Shown here: piece after piece, positions 33,883 through 42,328 of the stretch | How positions within the stretch are numbered: position 1 is the stretch's first letter | How the letters are laid out: each line of letters starts with the position of its first letter | Assembly: GCF_000426865.1 (NCBI RefSeq) | Contig: NZ_KE384581.1 | Span: 216,478-280,477 of the forward strand | Length of the DNA stretch: 64,000 bases | Reading direction: 5' to 3' | DNA from: Citrifermentans bremense R1 | GTDB taxonomy: Bacteria > Desulfobacterota > Desulfuromonadia > Geobacterales > Geobacteraceae | Made by a program: the position numbers and the translations under genes | Notes under the pieces: generated by a model | Seen by the model: only the letters and a program-made list of their open reading frames with translations | The model's database searches: none | Told to the model about the DNA's origin: nothing

Positions 33883-33965
33883 CGCCATTTGCCCCCTTGA
33901 AAGCCAGAAAGAGGGCATATCAGCCAAAAATCAATGATTTCAGGTATTAAGCTTGGGTAGGGTGG

Positions 33966-33984
33966 TGTATGGCTAGGCAATACA
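33966..33984. promoter_or_regulatory. 19-bp operator, distal left site
   Basis: TGTATG (33966-33971), GCTAGGC, AATACA (33979-33984), an imperfect copy of the proximal site 102 bp away. The rest of the 564-base intergenic stretch 33694-34257 contains both promoters and no coding sequence that I can support. Confidence 0.6.
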
Positions 33985-34082
33985 CCCGTTTTTCGCTCCG
34001 CCGCCTCCCCCGGCGTATAGGGTGGACCGCCGTACCGAACTGAAGAGAGCATGTGAGGTGAATGTCTTTTCATGTCTTTTTG

Positions 34083-34111
34083 TTGACACCAGCTTTATTG
34101 TGGGCTATTCA
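34083..34111 (+). promoter_or_regulatory. Sigma-70 promoter for the central regulator block
   Basis: TTGACA (34083-34088), 17 bases and TATTCA (34106-34111). It would produce a leader of about 140 bases before the first response regulator gene. Confidence 0.6.
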
Positions 34112-34257
34112 TAGCAGCACGATGGACTGCTACTATGCCAGTAGCTCCCTCACAGCGGCAACTTCCTGGACACAGTGGCTGCACCTGGCTCAACAACCTC
34201 ATCTAGCCTCATGACAACGTGGCGCATCTATAACTGAAGTATGAAATGGTGGCTTGC

Positions 34258-35667
34258 ATGAATATTCTCGTGGTTGATGATGAGTCTGTGATCAGAGACG
34301 GCCTTGCCAGAATACTGGAGGGAGATTCTTTCACGGTGGATACGGCAAAGAGCGGTCATGTCGCCATTGAGCATCTCCAGCAAAAAGAATTCGACCTGAT
34401 AATAACCGACCTGAAGATGCCGGGGATGAGCGGCTTCGAGGTCCTTGCCGCGGTGAAGACGCTGCAGCCGGATACCCCGGTCATCATGATCACCGGCTTC
34501 GCCACTGTGGAGACTGCGGTCGATGCGATGAAAAACGGCACGGTCGACTACATCGTGAAGCCCTTCACCCCGGAACAGATACTGGAAAAGGTGCGCCTGG
34601 CGCTGGAGCAGAAGAAGAACACGGTGGAAGATCTCTACGTGAAGAAGGAGATCGACTGCCATCACGGCTTCGACCAGTTCATCGGCGACAGCCGGGAGAT
34701 GCAGAAGGTCTACCGCCGCATCATGCAGGTTGCCGCCACCGACAGCACCGTCCTCATCACCGGGGAGAGCGGCACCGGAAAGGAACTGGCGGCGCGTGCG
34801 ATCCACAAGAACAGCCCGAGGAGGGACCTTCCCTTCGTCGCCGTCGATTGCACGGCACTCGCCGAAAACCTCCTGGAGAGCGAGCTGTTCGGGCACGTGA
34901 AGGGTTCCTTCACCGGCGCGATGCAGACCAAGATGGGGCTCTTCATGGTCGCCGACGGCGGCACGCTCTTTCTGGACGAGGTCTCCAACATAAGCCTCGC
35001 CACGCAGGCGAAGCTGTTGCGGGCCCTGCAGGAGAGGCAGGTGACTCCCATCGGCGGGACGCAGCCGGTCTCCTTCAACATACACCTCGTAGCCGCCACC
35101 AACCGCAACCTGAAGAGCATGGTGTCGGAGGGGACCTTCCGCGAAGACCTTTATTTCCGGCTCAACATCATCCCCCTGGACCTCCCCCCCCTGAGGGAGC
35201 GCAAGGGGGACATCCCGCTTTTGGTCCGCCACTTCATGAACAAGTTCATGGAGGAGGTGGGGAAGGACCTGCGCGGCATCTCGCCCGAGGCGATGCAGTT
35301 TTTGGAAAACTACTCCTACCCCGGCAACGTCAGGGAACTGGTGAACACCCTGGAGCGCGCCGTGGTGCTGGCCGAGGGGGACGTGATCCAGAAGGAGAAC
35401 CTGGAACTGGGGGACTCCGCCGAGACCGAGCTTTGCACCGGGTTCGACGGTTTCGTGCCGACCAGCGCCGAGGCCTTGAAGGAGATGAAGCGCCACATCC
35501 GCGACCGCTCGGTGGAAAACGTCGAGAAAGCCTTCGTCATCAACGCGCTCAAGCGGAGCAACTGGAACATCTCCCGCGCTGCAGAGGAGACTGGGATGCT
35601 GCGCCCCAACTTCCAGACCATGCTGAAGCGGCTGGGGATCTCGGTGAAGGACTACTTCGGCAAGTAG
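34258..35667 (+). CDS. Sigma-54 dependent response regulator (NtrC family), first copy
   Basis: Enhancer-binding response regulator, 469 residues. It has a receiver domain (about 1-118, phospho-acceptor in LIITDLKMPGM), an AAA+ domain with Walker A GESGTGKE, and a GSFTGA loop, a variant of the sigma-54-contacting GAFTGA. The C-terminal Fis-type helix-turn-helix is NWNISRAAEETGM. The ATG at 34258 gives MNILVVDDES, the usual receiver start; an upstream ATG at 34246 is in frame but has no better ribosome site. It lies next to Cbc-type operons like the BccR region of G. sulfurreducens and is a likely activator of the flanking -24/-12 promoters. Confidence 0.92.
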   Translation: MNILVVDDESVIRDGLARILEGDSFTVDTAKSGHVAIEHLQQKEFDLIITDLKMPGMSGFEVLAAVKTLQPDTPVIMITGFATVETAVDAMKNGTVDYIVKPFTPEQILEKVRLALEQKKNTVEDLYVKKEIDCHHGFDQFIGDSREMQKVYRRIMQVAATDSTVLITGESGTGKELAARAIHKNSPRRDLPFVAVDCTALAENLLESELFGHVKGSFTGAMQTKMGLFMVADGGTLFLDEVSNISLATQAKLLRALQERQVTPIGGTQPVSFNIHLVAATNRNLKSMVSEGTFREDLYFRLNIIPLDLPPLRERKGDIPLLVRHFMNKFMEEVGKDLRGISPEAMQFLENYSYPGNVRELVNTLERAVVLAEGDVIQKENLELGDSAETELCTGFDGFVPTSAEALKEMKRHIRDRSVENVEKAFVINALKRSNWNISRAAEETGMLRPNFQTMLKRLGISVKDYFGK

Positions 35668-35825
35668 TTCCTGCAGAGCAACTGGTTTCAAACTGGTAAG
35701 TCGATCCCTGGCGCACTCATCTGTTCCTTTCCCGCAACATCTCCCCAGTTCTCACTGGACCTGCCGTCGCCTTTGCAGGAACAGTGGAATGTCTAAAACT
35801 CCCTGCTACAGCGCCGCGTTCCTGC
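35667..35825. promoter_or_regulatory. Three GTTCCTGC elements upstream of the hybrid kinase
   Basis: GTTCCTGC at 35667-35674 and 35818-35825 and its complement GCAGGAAC at 35775-35782 lie within the 262-base gap before the kinase. Related CAGGAA/TTCCTG dyads occur upstream of the right-arm promoter near 39990-40063. They may be a second operator type. Confidence 0.4.
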
Positions 35826-35929
35826 GTCCTGACAGAAAAAACCCCCTTCTATAGCAAGATTCGATCTCTGTGCTACACTGGGTTCCATTGTTCTTCTCTA
35901 ACGGTTGTTGCCCAGACAGAGGTCAACCT

Positions 35930-38242
35930 ATGAGCCATGCAGAGAGCAGGAGAAGATTGACCCCATTCAACATCACCATGGCCTATGCCACCTTCGGTGT
36001 CGCATGGGGCGCTGCGTCCTGTCTGTTCCCCGCGGTCCTAGCACATCAAACCTTCATGTACGACGCAGTCGAAACAGTGAACCATGCCTTCTTCGTATTC
36101 GGCACCGCCTGCCTTTTGTACCTACTGATCAAGCGCAGCGAGGGCGAGGCGTCCCGCGGCCGCGAGTCCCTCTCCAGGGTGAACCGTGCGCTCAAAACCT
36201 TCAGCGGCTGCAACCAGGCGCTGGTGCGCGCCAGCGACGAACTCCAGCTGATGCAGGAAATCTGCCGCACCATCGTCGAGGTGGGGGGGTACCGGCTCGC
36301 CTGGGTAGGGGTAGCCGAGCACGACGCCTGGAAGACGGTCCGCCCGGTGGCCCAGTGCGGAGACCGCGACGGTTACCTCACCGACCTGGACCTCAGCTGG
36401 GCGAACATAGACCACGGCCGGGGGCCGACCGGGACGGCGATCAGGACCTGCACCACCCAGATCGTGCAGAACATCAAGTACGACCCCTCCTGGGCGCTCT
36501 GGCGGGAGGCCGGGGTGCAGCACGGCTTCGCCTCCTCCATCTCGCTGCCGCTCGTCGGGAGGGACCGCGCCATGGGCGCGCTGGTGATCTTCGCCGCGGA
36601 AAAAAGGGCTTTCGGCAAGGAGGAGGTGAAGCTTCTCGAAGAACTGTCGTCGGACCTTTCCTACGGCATAGAAGCGCTGCGGATGGATGCCGAGCGCAAG
36701 AAGGCGGAGAAGGAGATCCTTCTCCTCGCCTCGGTGCTAGAGCAGTCGATGGAGGGGCTGCTCCTTTTGGACAGCGACGGCACCGTGAAGTACGTGAACC
36801 CCGCCATCGAGATCATCACCGGCCTCGATGCGGTGGACATCGTCGGGCACGACCTGGCCACGCTCGGCGTCGACGAGGAGAGCGGCGGTTTTTACCGCTA
36901 CCTCTTGGACGCGCTGGAAAAGGGGGAATGCCGGAGCGGGCACTTCATCCATACCGGCGACGACGGCGACTTCTACGAGATAGACGCGACGCTTTGGTCC
37001 ATCGCGGACAATTCGGGTGCGGTCAACAACTACGCGGTGCTGATCCGGGACGTGACCCACGAGGTGAAGCTGGAGCGGCAACTGCGCCAAGCCCAGCGGA
37101 TGGAGGCCATCGCCACCCTCGCCGGGGGGATCGCCCACGACTTTAACAACAACTTAGCTTCGATCATCACCTGCACCGAGATGGCGCGGGACGACGTTCC
37201 CCCGGAGAGCCCGCTGCGCGAGTTGCTGGACGTGGTGCTGAAATCGAGCTACCGCGGCAGGAAACTGGTGAAGCAGATACTCACCTTCTGCTGCCAAGGA
37301 GAGCAGGAGAGGCAGCCGGTGCAGATCGACCCCATCGTGACGGAGTGCCTGAACCTGATGCGCGCCTCCCTCTCCTCCACGATCAGCGTCAGGACGGAGA
37401 TGGGGGAGAACCTCGGCCTGATCATGGCGGACCCGACCCAGATCCACCAGATCATCATGAACCTGATCACCAACGCAGCCCATGCCATGCGGCACAAGGG
37501 TGGCATGCTCGACGTCGCCGTCGAGAACGTGGGGCTCGACACCGCCGCGGTATCCGGGTCCCCCGATCTCCCCTCCGGGCGCTACCTGAAGCTGACCGTG
37601 AAGGATACCGGGCACGGCATGGACCAAAAGACCATGGAACGCATCTTCGATCCCTTCTTCACCACCAAGAGCCATTCGGAGGGGACCGGGCTCGGCCTTT
37701 CCGTGGTGCACGGCATCGTGAGAAACCACGGCGGCGCCATCTCGGTGAGCAGCAAGCCGGGCGGCGGCGCCACCTTCGAGGTCTACCTCCCCCGCATCGA
37801 CCAGTCCGGGACGGCACCGGGGGCGGTGGGGGAACGGGCCGACCTGTCCGGCAGCGGAAGCATCCTGTTCGTGGACGACGAGGAGGACGTGGTCTTTGGC
37901 TGCAAGAAGATGCTGGAGCGGCTGGGGTACCAGGTGACTACCGGAGCCGACGGCTTGCAGGCGCTGGAACTGTTCCGGGGGAACCCGGAGGGGTTCGACC
38001 TGGTGGTCACCGACCAGACCATGCCGCGCATGACCGGGACCGAGCTCTCGCGGGAACTCTTGCAGATACGCCCCGACATCCCGGTCATCCTCTGCACCGG
38101 GCTTGGTGCCGCGGCGGAGAAAGCGCAGTTGAAAGAGGAGGCCGAACAGGCCGGGATACGCGAGTTGGCGCTGAAGCCCTTGGACCGTGAGGAGTTCGCG
38201 TCGACGATACGGCGGGTGCTGGCGGGAAGGGCGCAGGGGTGA
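35930..38242 (+). CDS. Hybrid sensor histidine kinase (TM-GAF-PAS-HisKA-HATPase-REC)
   Basis: A 770-residue membrane kinase. Two transmembrane helices lie in the first 70 residues. A GAF domain (about 90-235), a PAS domain (about 250-375), HisKA with GGIAHDFNNNL (His near 405), HATPase (NLITNAAHAM, DTGHGM, GTGLGLSV) and a C-terminal receiver (DLVVTDQTMPRM) follow. The ATG at 35930 with AGAGG upstream is preferred; an in-frame start 20 codons earlier gives an unlikely N-terminus. It stands between two sigma-54 response regulators and seven bases from the second, so it probably phosphorylates one or both. The signal sensed is unknown. Confidence 0.92.
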   Translation: MSHAESRRRLTPFNITMAYATFGVAWGAASCLFPAVLAHQTFMYDAVETVNHAFFVFGTACLLYLLIKRSEGEASRGRESLSRVNRALKTFSGCNQALVRASDELQLMQEICRTIVEVGGYRLAWVGVAEHDAWKTVRPVAQCGDRDGYLTDLDLSWANIDHGRGPTGTAIRTCTTQIVQNIKYDPSWALWREAGVQHGFASSISLPLVGRDRAMGALVIFAAEKRAFGKEEVKLLEELSSDLSYGIEALRMDAERKKAEKEILLLASVLEQSMEGLLLLDSDGTVKYVNPAIEIITGLDAVDIVGHDLATLGVDEESGGFYRYLLDALEKGECRSGHFIHTGDDGDFYEIDATLWSIADNSGAVNNYAVLIRDVTHEVKLERQLRQAQRMEAIATLAGGIAHDFNNNLASIITCTEMARDDVPPESPLRELLDVVLKSSYRGRKLVKQILTFCCQGEQERQPVQIDPIVTECLNLMRASLSSTISVRTEMGENLGLIMADPTQIHQIIMNLITNAAHAMRHKGGMLDVAVENVGLDTAAVSGSPDLPSGRYLKLTVKDTGHGMDQKTMERIFDPFFTTKSHSEGTGLGLSVVHGIVRNHGGAISVSSKPGGGATFEVYLPRIDQSGTAPGAVGERADLSGSGSILFVDDEEDVVFGCKKMLERLGYQVTTGADGLQALELFRGNPEGFDLVVTDQTMPRMTGTELSRELLQIRPDIPVILCTGLGAAAEKAQLKEEAEQAGIRELALKPLDREEFASTIRRVLAGRAQG

Positions 38243-38249
38243 AGAGGCC

Positions 38250-39674
38250 ATGGCGAAGATTCTGATTATCGACGATGAAGAGACCGTCTGCGAGTCGATG
38301 GCGCTGATAGGAAGGCGCAGCGGCCATGAAACGAGCTGCGCCCGGACCCTCGCGGCTGGGCTGGAGCTTGCCAATACCGGGGCGTTCGACCTGGTGTTCT
38401 TGGACGTGAAGCTGCCGGACGGCAACGGCCTGGAATTCCTTCCCCGCCTGACGCAGGCCCCCTCCAGGCCGGACATCATCATCATGACCGGGTACGGCGA
38501 TCCCCAGGGGGCGGAACTCGCCATCAACAGCGGCGCCTGGGACTACATCGAGAAGGGGTGCTCCGCCAAGGACATCACCCTGACCCTGGCCCGCGCCCTG
38601 GAATACCGCAAGCAGAAGCTGACCCTCGCCGGGGCCAAGGGGGTGGTGGCCCTGAAGCGGGAGAACATCGTCGGGAACAGCGCGAGCCTGAACGCCTGCC
38701 TGGACCAGGTGGCCTGCGCCGCCGGGAGCGAGGCGGGGGTGCTCATCATGGGGGAGACCGGGACCGGAAAGGAGCTCTTCGCCCGTGCCGTGCACCAAAA
38801 CAGCAAGCGGGCGGACAAGCAGTTCGTGGTGGTCGATTGCGCGAGCCTGCCGGAAACGCTGGTAGAGAGCATCCTCTTCGGGCACGACAAGGGGGCCTTC
38901 ACCGGCGCGGAACGCGCGCGCGAGGGGCTCGTCGCCGAGGCTAACGGCGGAACCCTTTTCCTCGACGAGGTAGGGGAGCTGCCGCTTGCCACGCAGAAGG
39001 CTTTCCTGAGGGTGCTCCAGGAAAGGCGCTTCCGGCCGGTGGGAAGCCCCCGGGAGATCGAGAGCGACTTCAGGCTCGTCGCGGCGACCAACAGGGACTT
39101 GAACGCCATGGCGCAGGCAGGCGACTTCAGAAGCGACCTCCTCTTCCGTCTCAGCTCCGTGGTCATCAACCTCCCCCCGCTAAGGGAGCGCCGCGACGAC
39201 ATCAAGGAACTGGCCCGCTACTACATGGACAAGTTCTGCGAGCGCAACGGACTCTCCCCCAAAGGGAGCTGCCCGGAGTTCATGGCCACGCTGATGGCTT
39301 ACAGCTGGCCCGGCAACATCCGGGAGTTCATCAACACCATCGAGCGCACCGTCATCTCCGCGCGCGAGGAGCCGGTGCTCTTCGCGCAGCATCTCCCCAC
39401 CGCCATCCGCGCCCAGGTCGCCCAGAGCGGCGTCGGGCACCGGGGGGCGCCGCCGGCAGCCGAGGAGCAGAGCGCGCCGCCCGCGGTCGAGGGCGAGCTC
39501 CCGAGGCTCAACGACTTCCGCGAGACCATCTATGCCAAGGCCGAGAAGCAATATCTTGCCGACCTGATGTCGGTGGCCCGCAACGACATTCCCGCCGCTT
39601 GCAGGCTTTCGGGGCTGTCGCAGTCGCGGCTGTACGCGCTTTTGAAAACCCACGAGTTGCACCGCTCTCCCTAG
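38250..39674 (+). CDS. Sigma-54 dependent response regulator (NtrC family), second copy
   Basis: Enhancer-binding response regulator, 474 residues. Its receiver starts MAKILIIDDEETV, with the acceptor in LVFLDVKLPDG; the AAA+ domain has GETGTGKE, canonical GAFTGA and GGTLFLDEVGELP. A linker of about 45 residues rich in Pro, Ala and Glu precedes the C-terminal helix-turn-helix (IPAACRLSGLSQSRLYALLK). The start lies seven bases after the kinase stop. With a canonical GAFTGA it may be the stronger sigma-54 activator of the locus. Confidence 0.93.
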   Translation: MAKILIIDDEETVCESMALIGRRSGHETSCARTLAAGLELANTGAFDLVFLDVKLPDGNGLEFLPRLTQAPSRPDIIIMTGYGDPQGAELAINSGAWDYIEKGCSAKDITLTLARALEYRKQKLTLAGAKGVVALKRENIVGNSASLNACLDQVACAAGSEAGVLIMGETGTGKELFARAVHQNSKRADKQFVVVDCASLPETLVESILFGHDKGAFTGAERAREGLVAEANGGTLFLDEVGELPLATQKAFLRVLQERRFRPVGSPREIESDFRLVAATNRDLNAMAQAGDFRSDLLFRLSSVVINLPPLRERRDDIKELARYYMDKFCERNGLSPKGSCPEFMATLMAYSWPGNIREFINTIERTVISAREEPVLFAQHLPTAIRAQVAQSGVGHRGAPPAAEEQSAPPAVEGELPRLNDFRETIYAKAEKQYLADLMSVARNDIPAACRLSGLSQSRLYALLKTHELHRSP

Positions 39675-39740
39675 CTTTTCGCCGATCTCCCCGGTCGTTC
39701 CCGCCGTCCCCTCACTCCCGCCATATTCTCACCTCTTTGC

Positions 39741-39965
39741 TCTTTCCCTCACCCCCGCCCCTCTCCCAGAGGGCGAGGGGAGACCAGCCACCCGCCTCTT
39801 TGTTCTCGTTCCGAAGGTCCACCTTGGGAACGCAATGCCAGTACGAAGCTTCAGCTTCACCCGGGTGCCAAGCTGGAGCTTGGGAACCAGAAAAAACGGC
39901 AAACAGATCGCCTGTCCATCCCCTCTCCCTCTGGGAGAGGGTGGCCGAAGGCCGGGTGAGGGAGA
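39741..39965. repeat. Composite REP-like element, nested repeats
   Basis: The outer parts are complementary: CCTCACCCCCGCCCCTCTCC near 39748 on the left and CTCTGGGAGAGGGTGGCCG running to GGGTGAGGGAG on the right. Inside lies a copy of the GTTCCC/CTTGGGAAC repeat also found at 10407-10530. This accounts for most of the 573-base gap between the second regulator and the right arm. It is noncoding and looks like one dispersed repeat inserted in another. Confidence 0.75.
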
Positions 39966-39988
39966 TGCCATCGCTTCATTCTTGCGGC

Positions 39989-40063
39989 GCAGGAAATTCC
40001 TGTGCGGCAGGAAACCTGCCCCAACTGCTGAACCCGCCTCTCGTTGAAGCTAAGTTGCAGGAA
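39989..40063. promoter_or_regulatory. CAGGAA/TTCCTG dyads upstream of the right-arm promoter
   Basis: CAGGAA-A-TTCCTG (39990-40002) is a perfect dyad. Its right half also pairs with CAGGAA at 40008-40013 with a five-base spacer, and a further CAGGAA is at 40058-40063. The sites lie 120-200 bases upstream of the -24 element, in activator position. TGTATA-type sites are absent here. Confidence 0.4.
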
Positions 40064-40183
40064 TGACAACTGGTTTTTCTGCCGCTCCTCCCCGTCGCCG
40101 GGGCTTGGCCCGATATGGGCGTTTTGTCGGCTCTTTCTTGCTAACTGGCTGTAATTGTTTGTTAAATCAACAAAATGAAGTTT

Positions 40184-40199
40184 CGGCACCCTCTATGCT
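40184..40199 (+). promoter_or_regulatory. Sigma-54 promoter of the right respiratory arm
   Basis: CGGCAC, CCTCT, ATGCT. The -24 GG (40185-40186) and -12 GC (40197-40198) are ten bases apart, and the ATGCTA end is the same as at the two other sigma-54 type promoters of this locus. The predicted start near 40211 is 37 bases before the first gene. Confidence 0.7.
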
Positions 40200-40247
40200 A
40201 ATACTTGGGTAACCCCACGGGGAATCAAATGAAAAAAGGAGATAGCC

Positions 40248-40514
40248 ATGAAAAAGGAAACCGAAAATTCACTGGCAGGGAAAGTGACGAGTTGGTCGAT
40301 CATAGGCGTCGTGCTGGCCGGTACCCTTCTCATCTCCGGCATAGCAGATGTATCCGAGGGGAGCGGGATCATGGCGAAGCTGTTCCTGTTCTTCATCGGC
40401 GCCATCATCGTGGTCCAGGTGATCCCGGGCGTCATGCTCTTCAGCGCCATGCTTAAGGGGATCTACGGCCTGGTCGGCAAGAAGGCGAAAGCGACGGTGG
40501 AAGAGAAGAAGTAG
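40248..40514 (+). CDS. Small membrane protein of the Q-x-x-P family (right arm, first gene)
   Basis: An 88-residue protein with two hydrophobic segments (about 17-33 and 44-70). The second contains FFIGAIIVVQVIPGVMLF followed by MLKGIYG and a Lys-rich tail. It shares the Q-x-x-P helix and LKG with the small proteins of the left arm. The ribosome site AAGGAG lies seven bases before the ATG. It is the first gene after the right-arm sigma-54 promoter, mirroring the left arm. Confidence 0.8.
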   Translation: MKKETENSLAGKVTSWSIIGVVLAGTLLISGIADVSEGSGIMAKLFLFFIGAIIVVQVIPGVMLFSAMLKGIYGLVGKKAKATVEEKK

Positions 40515-40543
40515 CAAAGCGGCGCTAGGGCGCGAGGTGAGTT

Positions 40544-41203
40544 ATGGACGAGCGGGGAATCATGATAGCGGACCGTGACGCCGACTTCCGCAGCCAGGTG
40601 GCTGAGCACTTCAGGAAGGCGGGGTACCGGGTGGAAACGACCGATTCGGCAGTCCATGTACTTTGCAACATTCTGGAGAAACAAACGCCGGTCCTGCTTT
40701 TGGGAAACGATTTCGATCAGAAGATCTCGTCGGCGGACCTGATCCACCTTTTGAAGAAATGCAACCGCCACCTGCACGTCATCCTCGTCTCCGACGAGAT
40801 GCCGCTGGCCCAGGCCCGGCAGGTGCGCCAGGAAGGGATTTTCTATCACGCCTTGAAACCGGCCGATGCTATGGACAACGAGGAACTGGGACTTGCCGTG
40901 GAATGCGCCTTCAACAAGGAGCGTGACAGATCAGCAGCAACGCCGGAGCCGGCCGTAAAGGAAGGGGGACTGCTTTCCTGGCTGGCCCCCCTGGCGGTTC
41001 TCGTTTGCGGTACCAGTCTGGTAGCACTGGCGACGGCAGCCAGCATGGAGCAGGGAAGCAGCATGGCGATCTGGTTGTTCCTTGCTTTCTGCGCGCTGCT
41101 TCTCGTGACGCAGTTGCTGCCGGTTTTCCGGATCACCCTGCCGGCGCCGATGCGCAAGCTGGGGGCGGAGCGAAAACAGGAAGCGAAGGTCGAAAAGAAA
41201 TAA
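40544..41203 (+). CDS. Pseudo-receiver fused to a Q-x-x-P membrane domain (right arm)
   Basis: A 219-residue fusion. Residues 1-128 form a CheY-like receiver with Gly in place of the phospho-acceptor Asp (VLLLGNDFD) and the Lys in YHALKPADAMD. Residues about 145-200 hold two hydrophobic helices, the second with FLAFCALLLVTQLLPVF, nearly the same as in the separate 82-residue protein at 32656-32904. The left arm thus has as two genes what the right arm has as one. It is followed by the seven-heme cytochrome gene. Confidence 0.85.
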   Translation: MDERGIMIADRDADFRSQVAEHFRKAGYRVETTDSAVHVLCNILEKQTPVLLLGNDFDQKISSADLIHLLKKCNRHLHVILVSDEMPLAQARQVRQEGIFYHALKPADAMDNEELGLAVECAFNKERDRSAATPEPAVKEGGLLSWLAPLAVLVCGTSLVALATAASMEQGSSMAIWLFLAFCALLLVTQLLPVFRITLPAPMRKLGAERKQEAKVEKK

Positions 41204-41248
41204 CCCAAAGCCGCTGGGGGAAGCGACCCCCGGCAAAAGGAGGGGTAC

Positions 41249-42328
41249 GTGAAATACAGGGAAACCGCATTTTTTCTTACGCTGTCGATTGCCGCCTGGG
41301 TCTGCCTGAGCGTCTTGGCGCAACCCGGCGCATCGGCTTTTTCCTACGGTGAGGAGGCCGGCAAGAACGAGAGTTGCCTGACCTGCCACGGCGATTCGGC
41401 GCAGGTCCCCAAAGGCTTCTTCATCGACACCAAGCACTTCAACCAGACCACCCACGCGAGGATCGGGTGCGAGGCCTGTCACGCGGCGGTCCCGGCCACC
41501 CATCCGGACGGCGCGAAGGTGGCAAGGGCTGGGTGCGGCGAGTGCCATGCCGACGTGGACCGGGAATACGCCACCGGGCTGCACGTGAAAAAGACCACCT
41601 GCAACGGTTGCCACAACCCGCACATGGTGCATAGCCCCAAGGAGGTCTCCGGGCAGGAGATCAACGCCATGTGCTCCAACTGCCACAACACGCTGGAAAT
41701 GACGGCCAGGCACGGCGAGTGGCTCCCCCAGTCGGAACTGCACCTGCGGATGCTGCCGTGCATAACCTGCCATACCGGATCGAAGGAGTATTTCATCAGC
41801 ATGTACATAGTGAAGAGCAAGAACGGTTCGCTGTTCGGCAAGCAGGAGGTGGCGGGGTACGACGAGTTGAAGCAGATCTCCGGGGGGAAGGAGATCGTCT
41901 CGCTGATCGACAAAAACCGCGACAACTACGTCTCGCTTGAGGAGCTGCGCGTCTTCAACCGCAGCCAGAACTCGCTGCGCCTGCACGGCATGATGACGCC
42001 GGTCTCCGTCTCGCACAAGTTCGAGATCCTCGACGACCGCCGCAACTGCACCTTCTGCCACACCTCAGGCCCGGCGCTGATGCAGACGAGCATCATCGCG
42101 GTGCCGGAAGCCGACGGCAGCTACAGCCGCGTGCCGGTGGAAAAGGGAGCGGTCCTGGACGCCCTTTACGGGACGCCGGATTTCTACATGATGGGGTCGA
42201 CCAAGAACGGCGCCCTGAACAAGATCGGGCTGGCCATCATCTGCGGCGGATTGATCATGCCGGTAGGCCACGGCTTCGTCCGCTTCCTGACCCGTAAAAA
42301 CAGGAATACAAAGGAGCATAAGTCATGA
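41249..42328 (+). CDS. cbcA: Seven-heme cytochrome c with EF-hand, CbcA-like
   Basis: Periplasmic cytochrome of 359 residues anchored by a C-terminal helix (about 325-342). A signal peptide (1-32) precedes seven CxxCH motifs: CLTCH, CEACH, CGECH, CNGCH, CSNCH, CITCH and CTFCH. Between the sixth and seventh hemes, DKNRDNYVSLEE is a 12-residue EF-hand calcium loop. It starts at GTG after AAGGAGGGG and overlaps the cytochrome b gene by four bases. This matches CbcA of the CbcBA quinol oxidase used by Geobacter for low-potential acceptors; the symbol is assigned by resemblance. Confidence 0.85.
   Translation: MKYRETAFFLTLSIAAWVCLSVLAQPGASAFSYGEEAGKNESCLTCHGDSAQVPKGFFIDTKHFNQTTHARIGCEACHAAVPATHPDGAKVARAGCGECHADVDREYATGLHVKKTTCNGCHNPHMVHSPKEVSGQEINAMCSNCHNTLEMTARHGEWLPQSELHLRMLPCITCHTGSKEYFISMYIVKSKNGSLFGKQEVAGYDELKQISGGKEIVSLIDKNRDNYVSLEELRVFNRSQNSLRLHGMMTPVSVSHKFEILDDRRNCTFCHTSGPALMQTSIIAVPEADGSYSRVPVEKGAVLDALYGTPDFYMMGSTKNGALNKIGLAIICGGLIMPVGHGFVRFLTRKNRNTKEHKS

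Noticed and set aside
33694..34257. A coding gene or small RNA in the 564-base gap.
   Set aside because: No frame with coding character. Apart from the promoters and operators already listed there is no terminator-like hairpin to define a small RNA.
35720..35795. Sigma-54 promoter for the hybrid kinase (TGGCGC and TGGACC stretches).
   Set aside because: Neither has both a good -24 and a -12 GC at the right distance together with the ATGCTA trait of the other three promoters.
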